A stretch of DNA of 64,000 bases, from contig CAJNDS010000020.1 of the NCBI GenBank assembly GCA_905221605.1, positions 62,001 through 126,000 of the forward strand, given 5' to 3'. Position numbers and translations under genes: made by a program. Of this stretch, positions 25,468-35,520 are shown piece after piece. A model generated the notes under the pieces. That model was not told the DNA's origin. It saw only the letters and a program-made list of their open reading frames with translations, and ran no database searches. Positions within the stretch are counted from its first letter, which is position 1. Every line of letters begins with the position of its first letter. The stretch comes from Symbiodinium natans. Its lineage: Eukaryota > Sar > Dinophyceae > Suessiales > Symbiodiniaceae.

Positions 25468-27312
25468 GTGGGGCGTCTGAGCCGTGCATTTCGCGCAGAC
25501 AGCTGCCAATCCTCGGCTATTCAGCAAGCGGCTGGTGTTCACGAGTCGCATGGGGAGAGGGACGCTCACAGGCTGTTTAGGCGTTTTGGACTTGTGCTCA
25601 ATGTTCCTATTTCCAAATTTAGTCTTGAGTCTGGTGATGGCTCGAAGCCTACAGATGTCCCCTTCCTGAAAATCAGCGATTTCTTCAGAACTCTGCTGTC
25701 GAAGCATGCAAAGTTGCTTTTCGGTGGGTTCGACGCAGGCCAGGAAGCACAGGAGCTGTGTGAAATGTTTTGGACACGATACGAATTGCATCACCCAGAG
25801 CATATCATTTTCCAAGAGGTGCCGCAGCAGCAGCGGCGGTTTGTGCTGCCGCTGCTGTGGCACGGCGACAAGGGCCGTGGCCATGGCAAGAACCCAGTCT
25901 TCGTCTGCAGTTTCGAGTCCCCATTTGGGCTGCCGCATGGAATCAGAGCCTCAGGGGCGAGACACATGAGGACTCAGACGAAGCAGCAGCACGGTGGCCG
26001 GCTCGGCTGGTCATGCGCTAAGAGGGCGCTGGACAGCGGCGACACTGCTGGCGATGAGGACGCTTGCTCAATCAAGCGAAGGAAGCTGGACAATGGCAAG
26101 TTCTTTGAAGCGATGCAACACAACTCCCGGGGCCACACCATGCTCACCCGCTTCCTGGTAACGGCCCTCCCGGCCAAGGTCATGAAGGCCTCGCCCGAAG
26201 TTTTCACGAAGCTTTATGAAGAAGTTTGCAAGGACCTGCAACATCTTTGGGCATCAGGGGTCGAAGTTGAGAGTGTCAAGTACCGAGCCTGTCTCATCGG
26301 CATTAAAGGGGACTATGAATACCTTATGGAGTGCGGAAATTTCAAAAGACATCATGGAAGAGTGGGGTCCGTGCGAGAGAATGCGATGTGCCCATTTTGT
26401 ATGGCAGGGTCCCCGAACGTGCCATTTGAAAATTTCTCCGAGTCACCAGAATGGCTTGCCACGGAGAACACTGTGGAGCCATGGGAGGAAGAGCCTCCCT
26501 GGGTTCGCTGCCCCTACTCCTTGCTGCGGCAGGCAGACATGTTCAAATGCGATGTTTTCCATACTCTAAAATATGGCTTCTGCCGAGACCTAGCAGCGAG
26601 CTTGCTGATTTTCCTGGGGTTCCTTGGATACTTCGACCTGGGAGGGGACCTTGCTGAAAGTAGATCAGTAGAAGCTCGGCTGGAGAGGGCGTTCAACATG
26701 TTCAGCCTGTTTTGTTTGTCCGAAGGACGAAACACGACATTGAAGCGGTTCTCCAAGCAGAACCTCCACAGGCAAACTTCGGCTTCCTTTCCTTGGCTTG
26801 GTGGCAAAGGATCAGATACGGTTCTGGTTATGATGTTTCTGGACTTCTTTGTTGGGCTGTGCCAAGCTGACCCCAAGCAGGCTTCTCACAACCAACTCCT
26901 GTGTGGTATGAGGCAGACGCTTCGCGGTGCCCTGGACTTCCTTGGCACGATGCACTCTCACGACATATATCTCCCGACTTCGTGTGCGTCTTTCTTCCTG
27001 AAGTCCGGGTACCGGCTCTTGAGGGGCTACTCGTTTTTAGCGCGAAAGGCGCTAGAACACGACCTCAAGCTTTTCGACATTCGTCCCAAACTTCACATGT
27101 TCCATCACATACTATGTCGTGTCTCCAGACAGGTGCGGGCAAACCATGCATGGGTATTATCGCCCGCAATTCACAACAATGAAGCCAATGAAGATTTTAT
27201 AGGGAGAGTTAGCCGCCTTAGCCGTAGGGTTTCCCCGCGTCTAGTTTCTGACCGAGTTTTGCGCCGCTACCTCATTGGGGCGAGGTTGGCCTTTAGACGA
27301 GCCGGTGTTTGA
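25468..27312 (+). CDS. Long single-exon protein of a dinoflagellate multi-copy family
   Basis: A 614-codon frame, the longest non-repetitive one in the window. Recognisable stretches: RDAHRLFRRFGLVLNVPIS, PLLWHGDKGRGHGKNPVFV, PCPFCMAGS-like CPFCMAGSPNVPFE, DMFKCDVFHTLKYGFCRDLA, FLKSGYRLLRGYSFLARKAL, and near the C-terminus NEANEDFIGRVSRLSRRVSP followed by RVLRRYLIGARLAFRR. From memory, near-identical motif orders recur in many dinoflagellate predicted proteins. High copy number would suggest a mobile-element protein, but I recognise no transposase, reverse transcriptase or integrase signature. The true start may lie at an upstream exon: TTCGCGCAG at 25488-25496 is a possible acceptor. It ends the plus-strand block. 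Confidence 0.65.
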   Translation: MGRLSRAFRADSCQSSAIQQAAGVHESHGERDAHRLFRRFGLVLNVPISKFSLESGDGSKPTDVPFLKISDFFRTLLSKHAKLLFGGFDAGQEAQELCEMFWTRYELHHPEHIIFQEVPQQQRRFVLPLLWHGDKGRGHGKNPVFVCSFESPFGLPHGIRASGARHMRTQTKQQHGGRLGWSCAKRALDSGDTAGDEDACSIKRRKLDNGKFFEAMQHNSRGHTMLTRFLVTALPAKVMKASPEVFTKLYEEVCKDLQHLWASGVEVESVKYRACLIGIKGDYEYLMECGNFKRHHGRVGSVRENAMCPFCMAGSPNVPFENFSESPEWLATENTVEPWEEEPPWVRCPYSLLRQADMFKCDVFHTLKYGFCRDLAASLLIFLGFLGYFDLGGDLAESRSVEARLERAFNMFSLFCLSEGRNTTLKRFSKQNLHRQTSASFPWLGGKGSDTVLVMMFLDFFVGLCQADPKQASHNQLLCGMRQTLRGALDFLGTMHSHDIYLPTSCASFFLKSGYRLLRGYSFLARKALEHDLKLFDIRPKLHMFHHILCRVSRQVRANHAWVLSPAIHNNEANEDFIGRVSRLSRRVSPRLVSDRVLRRYLIGARLAFRRAGV

Positions 27313-27639
27313 AGCTAGGGTTGCATTCAGTGCTTTGCAGTGGTTCGTATGTATAAAGTTTAAGCGTGTGGGCTGTTTTGATTCTCGCGGTACTGTGTTA
27401 TACCGCCGGCAAGTTTGAGCTGCCAGCTGCAAGGGGTTTCACTCGATCTGCGTGTGCTTGTGCCAGGCAAGTGCCACAATCGTGAAGATTCAGAAAATGC
27501 AAACCGAAGCTGCCCAAACTTCATCCTGAATGTACGCACCCCAAAGACCAAAGAACAACTGACCACAGTTCTCCTGCAGCCCCGTGAAGTTGTGGACCAC
27601 TTGCCGGCAACATGTGCAAGTTTCGGGAGTGCATTGGTT

Positions 27640-27800
27640 TAGGGTTTAGGGTTTAGGGGTTTAGGGTTTGGGTTTGATTTGGGGTTTAGGGTTTAGGGTT
27701 TAGGGGGTTGAGGGTTTTTAGGGTTTAGGGTTTAGGGTTTAGGGTTATATAGTTTAGGGTTTAGGGTTTAGGGTTTAGGGTTTAGGGTTTAGGGCTAGGT
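27640..27800. repeat. Internal (TTTAGGG)n array
   Basis: About 20 TTTAGGG units with a few variants, G-rich strand on plus. Located downstream of the long plus-strand gene. Confidence 0.9.
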
Positions 27801-28731
27801 TACAAATGACAGATCCCTACTGAAGACCATGCAATTCTTCGAGGCGACAAATCCACCGATTCCAGCTTAAGGGTTTGTAGGGTTTAGGGCCCCTCAAGGT
27901 AACCCTATCCTAACCCTACGCAGATCGCTGCCTGCATGGAGCCTGTCCTTGCAAGTCCTGGGGCCTCGATTTTACGTGCGTATTCCCAACTGAACCTGCA
28001 GATTAAAAGAGTCCAGTGATCCGCTGCCCCAGGATCAAGGCCATCTCGAGGCCATTGCGTGTTTCGAGAGCAGGGCTTGGTGCATATATTAAGGCGTTGA
28101 CTCGGAATATCGAGTTACAAACTTTTGTACTCGGGACATACCACTTGAATGTACGAAGCCCTGCGCTTTACATCAACACGAAGAGCCTGAATCACAGGGT
28201 TGAAGAAAGCTGTAGATTGAGTGATGTGGGGTTCGAGTGGATTGGGTTGGGCTTTATCCATGGGTTTCGAAGGTCGTCATATACAAGCTGAGAGTTTGGG
28301 GTTGGGGTCATTTGGGTTTCGGGTTTTTTGAGGTGTTGAGCCACGAATGTCCGTTAGGGCTTCGGGTTGAGGGCTCAGGGCTTAGGGCCGGCTTAGGGTT
28401 TGGGTTGTTGGTTTCAGTTCTGCCGCTGTGCTTCTAGAAGCTCAAAAACCCAGCCCGAAACTCCTCAACCCTTTTCTGCATCAGGAAATCCAGTATATAC
28501 GTGAGCCTAAACCCCAGACACGAAACCCTTATAAGAGTACACACTTGCTGCAACCAGTTCCGGGGTCAGGGCCCCAAACTTGGCATATGTAAGACACAGA
28601 AACCAGCCGAACCAACATGGCCAAATGCAAGTTTTCAAAATCAAAGATGCCTTTTTTGTTTTTTGGGATTGCGTTTTTCCCATGAACCCACCTCGCAACA
28701 TGTCAATTTTTGCCTGGCAACCCCGAACCCC
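27801..28731. other. Convergent strand-switch region
   Basis: Unique sequence with scattered TTTAGGG remnants. A copy of the GATGCCTTTTTT / GGGATTGCGTTTTTC repeat is at 28645-28682. A short frame at 28016-28291 is not convincing. Plus-strand genes end to the left and minus-strand genes end to the right. Confidence 0.5.
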
Positions 28732-29364
28732 CTAAAAATGCAACATTCCAGTTTCCCGGCGAGATGGCGGAAATCTTGCAATTTCTGCCTCATTGCTTTT
28801 TTTTGAGACAGAGGGCTTGCTAGGGATGGCCTCATCGAGCGTGGCCAACGACATTTGGGGCGCAGCAGCGCGCAACTGGGCCCGGCTCACCACAACCTCG
28901 TGCCAGTCGCGCAAGTTCGCGGACCAGGTCTCGCGACGCATTTGGTCCCAGTACACCTGCGCGAGATGTCCGTGTAGATGCAGGCAACTTGCAACTTGCC
29001 CAGTTGCGTCACTCTCGCTGTTCCCGCACAGGAGCCGAACCCGCGGAAGTGCACTGTCCCGGACGTCGCCGGCCACGAGATCGGACACATCCGGACATGG
29101 ACTGGCAGCCAAAACGTGCGCGTACACCTCTTGAGTCCCCACCTGCAGGAAGTTCACGTCATGCACGTGCACGGAGCACAAGAGCTTTACCTCCTTCGCC
29201 CCCTCAACGGCCGGCGTCAAGTGGAACAGCACGAGCTCGCTCTTCGCCAGCAGCCGCTGACACACTGTCGGCCCCCATTCATGCAGAGCTCGTTCTTCGT
29301 CTTGGCGCTGCCTGAGGTCAGCAAGCATAGTTGCATCGCGGCAGTGACAATTTAGGGCCCGCAC
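28732..29364 (-). CDS. Unrecognised exon 3' of the Helitron-like gene
   Basis: A 210-codon frame with protein-like composition (SELVLFHLTPAVEGAKEVKL, VHVHDVNFLQVGTQEVYAHV, VYWDQMRRETWSANLRDWHE). It is downstream of the Helitron-like exons on the same strand. It shows no HUH motif, catalytic tyrosine pair, or Walker A/B box, so it does not supply the missing Helitron parts. The last residues read into the dispersed repeat at 28640-28800 and may not be translated. A CAG repeat lies just upstream on the sense strand. Confidence 0.4.
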   Translation of the reverse strand: MRALNCHCRDATMLADLRQRQDEERALHEWGPTVCQRLLAKSELVLFHLTPAVEGAKEVKLLCSVHVHDVNFLQVGTQEVYAHVLAASPCPDVSDLVAGDVRDSALPRVRLLCGNSESDATGQVASCLHLHGHLAQVYWDQMRRETWSANLRDWHEVVVSRAQLRAAAPQMSLATLDEAIPSKPSVSKKSNEAEIARFPPSRRETGMLHF

Positions 29365-29373
29365 TTCTTCCAG

Positions 29374-29376
<3 letters not shown>

Positions 29377-29409
<33 letters not shown>
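29377..29409. repeat. CTG trinucleotide repeat, about 11 units
   Basis: (CTG)n on plus, (CAG)n in the sense of the minus-strand block, between two open frames. Confidence 0.95.
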
Positions 29410-29463
29410 ATCCTAGATGTGATCCATTGTCGACAACAGGAACCCAGTACTCAGTAATGTGGA

Positions 29464-30095
29464 CTACAGCTCTGAAGACTGACCCGCCCTAAAGCTGGCT
29501 CGCTTGAAGGGCGGCAAACATCCCAAGACTTCTTCGAAAAATAGGGTCATCATGAGGTCAAAGAACCTCGCCTGAGACACGGGGTCGGCAGCTAGAATCC
29601 GACGCATGGCGGTCACGCACGGCAGAATAGGCTGCTCCAGATCCCAACCCAAAGAAACCTCGTAGTTCTCCACCTGCCCATCCACGCCCTGCGTGTGCAG
29701 CTGCAGAAGCAGGGCAGCGCGAGAATCTGCGAGGTTGGGCGTCATGAAGACGTGCGCGTTGCCGTAGTGCCAGCCAGCCGCATGGCCTCGAAGTCGAATT
29801 TGACTGCGATGTCCTTCTGTGCCGAGGACACTGGCGCTGGCCTGCAGCACGCCGCCTAACGCGCGCTTCAGCGACACATCCACATCCGGTGAGCGCAACA
29901 ACTCACGTATGTCGGCCTTCTCGCCGTGCAACGCCATAGCCTTCAGCAGCTGCTCCGTGCTGACCGAGGCGATCATGGCGCAGTGCCGACTGAAGCCGCT
30001 CCGTTTGACGTATGCTTTCGATGTGCGCATGAGAGAAAGTCGGCGGTTGGTGTCGTACATGACAGGCAAGAGCTGTTCCTGGCACGCAACTGTCG
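29464..30095 (-). CDS. Helitron_like_N domain, C-terminal part
   Basis: The exon likely starts at 30095 after TCTGTATAG. Motifs: LLPVMYDTNRRLSLMRTSKA, SVLGTEGHRSQIRLRGHAAG, GNAHVFMTPNLADSRAALLL, then LGWDLEQPILPCVTAMRRIL and AADPVSQARFFDLMMTLFFE. This order matches the N-terminal helicase-like domain of Helitron replicases, with the (T)xNxAD-type signature. It continues the domain begun in the upstream exon (30177-31766). The frame stops at 29464, before the two-His (HUH) motif, catalytic tyrosines and helicase of a complete replicase, none of which I found downstream. The element therefore looks truncated, or its remaining exons are elsewhere. Confidence 0.75.
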
Positions 30096-30176
30096 CTATA
30101 CAGATATAGCAAATTAAGACAGCGTCCAAAAGCGATTCAATATACTATCAAGGACAAAGTTCGACCTAACCAAATC

Positions 30177-31766
30177 TTAATACGACCGGGATGCGGACAG
30201 ACTCCAACGAGGAAGAAGGGGCGTCTCGGCGCTATCTCCATACGCCAGCTCCTCACGAAGTAGCAAGTACCGAAAGACTTCGCCTGCCTCCATGCCAGTC
30301 TCGCGCTTGACGAAAGGCACGCCGTCTCCCCAGGGGAAAAGATCCGGGAATGCCATGGCCCAGGTAGCCGGCTGAAACATGTTCATGGGCTCGTCGCGAG
30401 AGGGCACCACAAGTTTCTGAGGTCGCACTTCGAACATTTGGCCCTGAGCCTGGCGCTCGTGCTCCACACTGTTAGCTAGCGACTGCACCCTTCGCACGCG
30501 GCTCAGCACGCGCTGCTCCTGAGCTCCCTCGCGGCCCAACAAGCCCCCGGCATCTGCCTGCTCAGGACCCAAGTCGTTTTGAGCCCGATTGCGAAGAACC
30601 GATTCAGCCTCGGTATAGTCTTGCCGCGGCTTGCGACGGCACAATTCTTCCACATCGCGGCAGACTCGAAGCCAGCGGTTGCCCTGGTCTGAGTCATCGT
30701 TGAGGCCAACGATACTAGACACGAGATGACCTGACTCCAGCGCAGCAGGTGGATTTCGCAAGACAGCGTCCTCCGAGCTGCTACCGGCTGGCGCGGCAGG
30801 CTGCTCCTCGCGCTCGTCTTCCTCAGCTTGCCCTTGCGCGTCAGCTGGCCCCTTTTGCAAGAGTTCACGGGCCAAGTAGCTGTCAACGGCAGTCTCCAAA
30901 ACACAGCCTTCCAGCACGCTGTCCTGGAGTCTGCCCGGGTCCAGAGCAACCGAACGGTAGTAAGGCGAGGTCGTCCGAAGTTTCTCCACGGCTGCAACGT
31001 ACTCGTCTCTGGGAGCTTGCAAGACATTGCTGGACTTCAGTTCCTGTTTCTTCTGGCCGACAAGAACGAACAAGATGTTCTCGGCCATGTCCTGGTCTTT
31101 GGGGGGCAGAGTCGCCTGAATAGCTCCAGGGCCGGCCTGTGGAAGGAAAATCGTGTTGCCGATGTATCCCCTCTGCCTCTCATCGCGCGGTAGCGACAGC
31201 GGCTGCAAAACCGTCACCTGCATGCAGACCCGCACGAGAGGGAGTAACCGCTTTGTTCCAGGCGACAGGTTGCTCAGCTCGGGCAGAGAGCGTCCGATCC
31301 AGAGATCGTTAGCCAGCGCGTGCCTTGGAAGCATGAGAACGGAGCATTTCAAACTGCTGCGACACTCTCGGCAAACCGTACAAGGGTCCGAGGGTGATGC
31401 TGGCATGCGCCGTCGATGCAGCAACAGATACTGTCCCTCCATGTACGGGTGCTGGACAGCGGATGCCTGAAGTTCGGAAAGAGGTATCTGTGGCCAGCGC
31501 TCGGCGTACCGATCGATGCCCAGCAATCGGCACAGACGAGCCTGCTGACTCGGCAATACTGTCTCGGCGCCGGAGGGCACCTCGATTGAAGACATGTCTG
31601 CGTCCGGTGGCTGAAACAGGACCATGGGGTACAGCTCGTTAACCCAGAAGTGACGGGCGCAAACCACACAACCCCCTTCCGCTCGGCCAGCGTGCATTCC
31701 AGGAGGGCAGCGCAGCTGTTCGTCGAAGTTGGCTGCGATTGTACGCTGGCGGCTCATCTCAGGCAC
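30177..31766 (-). CDS. Helitron-like replicase: Cys pair, DUF6570-like region and start of Helitron_like_N
   Basis: The exon starts at 31766 after GAGTCAG (AG|G), reading VPEMSRQRTIAANFDEQLRC. Residues 33-36 are CVVC, then ARHFW. RHALANDLWIGRSLPELSNL followed by SPGTKRLLPLVRVCMQV resembles the DUF6570 region found in Helitron-type proteins. An acidic linker follows (QAEEDEREEQPA). KLVVPSRDEPMNMFQPATWA and FPDLFPWGDG open the Helitron_like_N domain. The frame ends at 30177; a likely donor lies about 30 codons from its C-terminal end so that the next exon (from 30095) continues the domain. The dispersed core CGCAAGACAGCGTC at 30757 is read in frame as DAVLRN. Helitron replicases carry out rolling-circle transposition. 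Confidence 0.8.
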   Translation of the reverse strand: MPEMSRQRTIAANFDEQLRCPPGMHAGRAEGGCVVCARHFWVNELYPMVLFQPPDADMSSIEVPSGAETVLPSQQARLCRLLGIDRYAERWPQIPLSELQASAVQHPYMEGQYLLLHRRRMPASPSDPCTVCRECRSSLKCSVLMLPRHALANDLWIGRSLPELSNLSPGTKRLLPLVRVCMQVTVLQPLSLPRDERQRGYIGNTIFLPQAGPGAIQATLPPKDQDMAENILFVLVGQKKQELKSSNVLQAPRDEYVAAVEKLRTTSPYYRSVALDPGRLQDSVLEGCVLETAVDSYLARELLQKGPADAQGQAEEDEREEQPAAPAGSSSEDAVLRNPPAALESGHLVSSIVGLNDDSDQGNRWLRVCRDVEELCRRKPRQDYTEAESVLRNRAQNDLGPEQADAGGLLGREGAQEQRVLSRVRRVQSLANSVEHERQAQGQMFEVRPQKLVVPSRDEPMNMFQPATWAMAFPDLFPWGDGVPFVKRETGMEAGEVFRYLLLREELAYGDSAETPLLPRWSLSASRSY

Positions 31767-31879
31767 CTGACTCGTTCAAGCACGACAAAGCGTCAGACAC
31801 GTACACTTGACATGACAGGCAAAAGACACGTAGAAGGCTATTGCATGTGCCAAGGGGCCACAGGACCTCTGTGCGCTAC

Positions 31880-32875
31880 CATTGCCAGGATTTTCTTGCG
31901 GTACTCCACGAAAGCTCGCTCTACATCCAGAGAACGCACGCAATGACTGCTCACAATGTGCTCCTTAAGGTCTGTGAGGTTCTGGCAGTTGAAGTCACAC
32001 AAGCGGCAGCAGTACCTTTCAGAAAGTACTGAAGGGTCGTCCGAGAAAGAGCGCAGCAGGTGGCCGGACACAGCTTCATTCACGGCGGGCAAGGTCGGAG
32101 AGCAATCCAGCAGCGCAGCGACACGCTCCAGCTTCCGCGTCAGAGACTTCTGCGGGTCCTGCAGCAGCCTCAGCGCTCCCATGACGACTTGGTTCGCGTC
32201 TCCAACCAGATCCTCCAAGGGGACATAACATTGCTTGCGGCACCCGCCCTCGCTCCAGCCAGGAACGGCAAACAGGAGCGCCCTCTCCGCAGCAGAACGC
32301 CAAAGAATGCCGGCTTGCGCGTCCGGGCCATTTGCTAAGCAATCCAGTGCCAACGTCGACAACGGCGCAAAGTCCGGAGGGAAAGCCTTTGTCATGGCCT
32401 TGACTCTTGCGGCGGCGCCCCCAGTGTAATATTTTTCCGCGCGCTTGGCCAAGACAGGGTTCTCCTCTACCGAAGGGATACGAGAACACCCTTCCACAAC
32501 CTGCCAAGAGACGAGGTCGTCCCGCAAAGAGAGCACTGCGAGGTCTATACTTTCCTCGCGAGACCTTTCCTCCGACACTGCGTTGGGGCTGTGCAGCTCG
32601 CGCACGCCAAGGCCGGCCAGCGGGTGCAGGAGCTCCGTGGCCAAGAACCAAGCAAACTGCGACCAGTCCTCGGGCTTTCGCACGTGGGCGAACGTCTGGG
32701 GCCAGCGGCATGGCTCGCCGGGCTGCGTCCGTCGCTCCCAACCGCAGCGACGCATCAGGGCGCGCAGCACGGTGGTGTCGCCCTGGTCGAACTTACGGGT
32801 CTGATACTTGTGCTGGATGACGCTCAGGACTGCCTCGCAAAACAAGCTAAGAAGCAACAGAGGGCGAGGCATCAT
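31880..32875 (-). CDS. Upstream exon of the Helitron-like gene, with C2H2 zinc finger
   Basis: About 332 codons from the Met at 32875 to a GT donor at 31879. The finger is canonical: Cys290, Cys293, His306, His311 (C-x2-C-x12-H-x4-H; CCRLCDFNCQNLTDLKEHI). It ends EYRKKILAM, directly joined in phase to VPEMSRQRT of the next exon by a 113-nt GT-AG intron (31879-31767). The N-terminal part (KYQTRKFDQGDTTVLRALM, PEDWSQFAWFLATELLHPL) is not a named domain. The first Met may not be the start: an acceptor (CGTCTTAG) lies 10 nt before it, and another exon frame ends near 32902. Confidence 0.7.
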
Positions 32876-32901
32876 GTCGCAGTTCTAAGACGCCCCCCCA
32901 C

Positions 32902-33055
32902 CTGGCCTCCATAACATCCTTGCGGTCCTCGTACCCGTCCGTGCTCTGTACTTGCGGCTCCGCCTCCAGGTTGGCCAGCAACCAAAAACGACGAGCGACA
33001 TCCACGGGGTCCGTTCGCTCAGAGCAGTCAGCTAAACGCCACCAACCTCGGCACG
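32902..33055 (-). CDS. Small exon upstream of the Helitron-like gene
   Basis: Starts after ATGTGTGTAG at 33055 and ends AG|GTGGGG at 32902. It reads CRGWWRLADCSERTDPVDVA, RRFWLLANLEAEPQVQSTDG, YEDRKDVMEA. The acidic, helical composition is clearly protein-like. The next acceptor is only about 16 nt away, too short for an intron, so one of the two junctions must be wrong or the exons are alternatives. Confidence 0.4.
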
Positions 33056-33214
33056 CTACACACATATTCACAGCACAAACGGCGGCAAAGCAAGAAAAGT
33101 GAGAAAAAGAGTAATTCTGACGCTCACCTGCTCGCTGATCTGCACGATCTTCAAGCACAGCGGCCAGAAGACATTGCTGCAAAGGCGCAGAAAGAGATGG
33201 CACTCTCACTCCTC

Positions 33215-33745
33215 TCAAGCTACAGCAGCTTCCCACGCAGTGCTCACTTCCGGGGCCAACGCAACATCTACCTCTGGCCAATGCGGCAGAGCCTGCAAAA
33301 GCAGCTCCGCAAGTAGCTGCTGCTCTGCAGCGGAAGAAAGATGCCTGTCGCAAAAGACTGTGGCAGTAATGTCCAGCGAGTAAGCAGCGGCAGGTCTGCG
33401 CAAGTTCACATCCTCGAAGATGTCAGGGGCAGCAAGGACCACCGCTGCAACAGTGTCTGCTCCAGCTTCGTGAGCTGCTCGGAGGGATCTCCAGACGTGG
33501 TATTTGATGTCCGCACTTGCGCTCGGAGCAGCGGCAGGACACAATGCCAGGACGATTCGCTCAGTCAAATTGCTCCTGCTCACACTCTGGAAGGCGACTC
33601 CCAACTCCGCCGCCAGTTGCTGTAAGCTGGGCCCGTCGCCTCGGAAGCGCCATTTACGAAGCCTGGCCCGAAGAGACCGAGCCGCGCTTTCGCCGAGCTC
33701 TGCTACCCAGCTCCTCAAGCCATCTGCGCTGACATCGTCCTCGAC
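33215..33745 (-). CDS. Exon with a divergent SAP-like helix pair
   Basis: Likely starts at 33745 after TTCGGGCAG (AG|G). The segment SLQQLAAELGVAFQSVSRSN followed by LTERIVLAL has the helix-turn-helix spacing of SAP/Rho-N-type DNA-binding motifs. The rest (ADIKYHVWRSLRAAHEAGAD, ADTVAAVVLAAPDIFEDVNL, SSAAEQQLLAELLLQALPHW) is helical and unassigned. It lies between the tandem SAP-like exons and the zinc-finger exon on the same strand and probably belongs to the same gene; the joining phase was not resolved. Confidence 0.45.
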   Translation of the reverse strand, partial: VEDDVSADGLRSWVAELGESAARSLRARLRKWRFRGDGPSLQQLAAELGVAFQSVSRSNLTERIVLALCPAAAPSASADIKYHVWRSLRAAHEAGADTVAAVVLAAPDIFEDVNLRRPAAAYSLDITATVFCDRHLSSAAEQQLLAELLLQALPHWPEVDVALAPEVSTAWEAAVA

Positions 33746-33897
33746 GTCTGCCTGCCCGAACGTAGAAACGTCGAGGCCAAAAAAAGCAAGCAAGATTAAA
33801 ACGTCAGGTGGCGGGCAGTAAAGGGGGGTGAGAAGAGCCTGAAACTGCCCTAGTCAAGAGACACTGCGCAGGACAAAAGCGAAGCTTTCCCCATGAC

Positions 33898-34989
33898 GCC
33901 TCCTGCTCGGATATGCACTGCAACAGAGCGTCTAGAAGCTCCTGTTTGTTTCGCATGCCGGTGCCAGAGCCCTGCTGCACACCCGCAGCCCCAGCCAGCG
34001 CCCGCAACTGCTTGACGGTCTTCTTCGCGAGCTCCCCGCGCAGCCAAGCCACGCCGTCAGCAGCAAAACCTTCTCGCAGGCGCTGCAGCTCTTGCTGCAG
34101 CGCAGCGCCAGCTTCATCCTGTTCAAAGGTCGACAAGAAAAGCCTGAAACTGCCCTAGTCAAGAGACACTGCGCATGCGCCGCTTGAACGTAAAGCCCAA
34201 AAAAAAGCAAGCTCCAAGCCAGAAACAACCTTGACCCCAACCTGCGTAGGAATGCAAACAATATGACACACAAACCTTAGAGAAGGAGGAAACCAAGAAT
34301 ACAAAGCACAAAAATGACGCTTTCCCCAAGACGCCTCCTGCTCGGAAATGCACTGCGAGAGAGCGTCGAGAAGCTCCTCTCTGTTCCGCATGCGCGCACC
34401 AGCGCGCAGGTGCACACCCGCAGCCCCAGCAAGCGCCCGCAACTGCTTCACGGTCTGCTTCGCTAACTCCTCGCGCAGCCAAGCCACGCCATGAGCGGCA
34501 AAACCTTCGCGCAGACCGTGCAGCTCTTGCTGCGGCGCAGCGCCAGCTTCATCCTGATCACAGGTCGAGAAGAAAAGCCTGAAACTGCCCTAGTCAAGAG
34601 ACACTGCGCACGCGCCGCTTGAACTTAGAGCCCAAAAATAAGCAAGCTCCAAGCCACAAACAACATGACCCCAACCTGCGTAGGAATGCAAACCATGTGA
34701 CGCACAAACCTTAGAGAAGAAGGAAACCAAGAATACAAAGCACGAAAATGACGCTTTCCCCAAGACGCCTCCTGCTCGGAGATGCACTGCGAGAGAGCAT
34801 CAAGAAGCTCCTCTCTGTTTCGCGTGCTCGCGCCAGAGCCCTGTCGTGTGCCCGCAGCGCCAGCAAGCTCACGCAGCTGCGTGACCGTCTTTTTCGCAAG
34901 CTCCTGGCGCAGCCAACCTGCACCTTTAGCACGGAAACCGCGCCGCAGCGTCTGCATAGCATCCCCGCCGGTGTACGACATGCCTGGAC
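33898..34989 (-). CDS. Three tandem SAP-like exons (triplicated)
   Basis: Three exons: 34989-34767 (223 nt), 34578-34333 (246 nt) and 34143-33898 (246 nt). Each encodes a block like WLREELAKQTVKQLRALAGA then AGV, a Gly/Arg loop, and RNREELLDALSQCISEQEA. This is the helix-loop-helix layout of SAP or Rho-N DNA-binding motifs with a longer loop. Each starts after GTTTCAG or TTTTGTAG and ends GAGGC|GT. Exons 2 and 3 are both phase 2-2 and 246 nt long, so they duplicate without frame loss; the two introns are 188-189 nt and nearly identical. The array lies 5' of the Helitron-like exons on the same strand and may form its N-terminal DNA-binding part (inference). Confidence 0.65.
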
Positions 34990-35324
34990 CTACAAAAACC
35001 CGCACGGTCCAAGCTGGCGCCAAGGTTTCACTCAATAGCGCCTCTCGGGCCAAAGCTAGCACGCACGCATGTAGAGCAACGCATCATGAGGTAACAGACA
35101 TACAGCACACGAACGCTAGCACCGACACACAGTGCGGGATGCCTTCTCCCCTTCATTGACGTCGGCGCGCCCCAGGACGTCCAAATCGGACATCGCCCAA
35201 ACATGTTACATTTGAGAGCAACCGCTGATCACTTCCCACAGAGAGACGAGTCTGAGCGCAGGACTGGTTGCCTTCCCTCCAAATCGAGATCACTTTTTTC
35301 CCGCTCCACTGCATGGCTGATATT

Positions 35325-35520
35325 TGTCATGGTTTTGGAAACAGCGAATTCGGGGACCATGGTTTTCGCGATGGTTTTGGAAACAGCTAATTCGAGTACC
35401 ATGGTTTTCGCGATGGTTTTGGACACAGCGAATTCGGGGACCATGGTGTTTGCGATGGTTTTGGAAACAGCAACTTCGGGAACCATGGTTTTCGCAATGG
35501 TTTTGGAAGCGAATTCGAAC
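35325..35520. repeat. 42-bp satellite A
   Basis: Four to five units of the type GTTTTCGCGATGGTTTTGGA plus AACAGCGAATTCGGGGACCATG. The unit length is divisible by three, so a 14-residue repeat (MVFAMVLETANSGT) stays in frame. A partial copy recurs at about 35898-35960. Confidence 0.9.
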
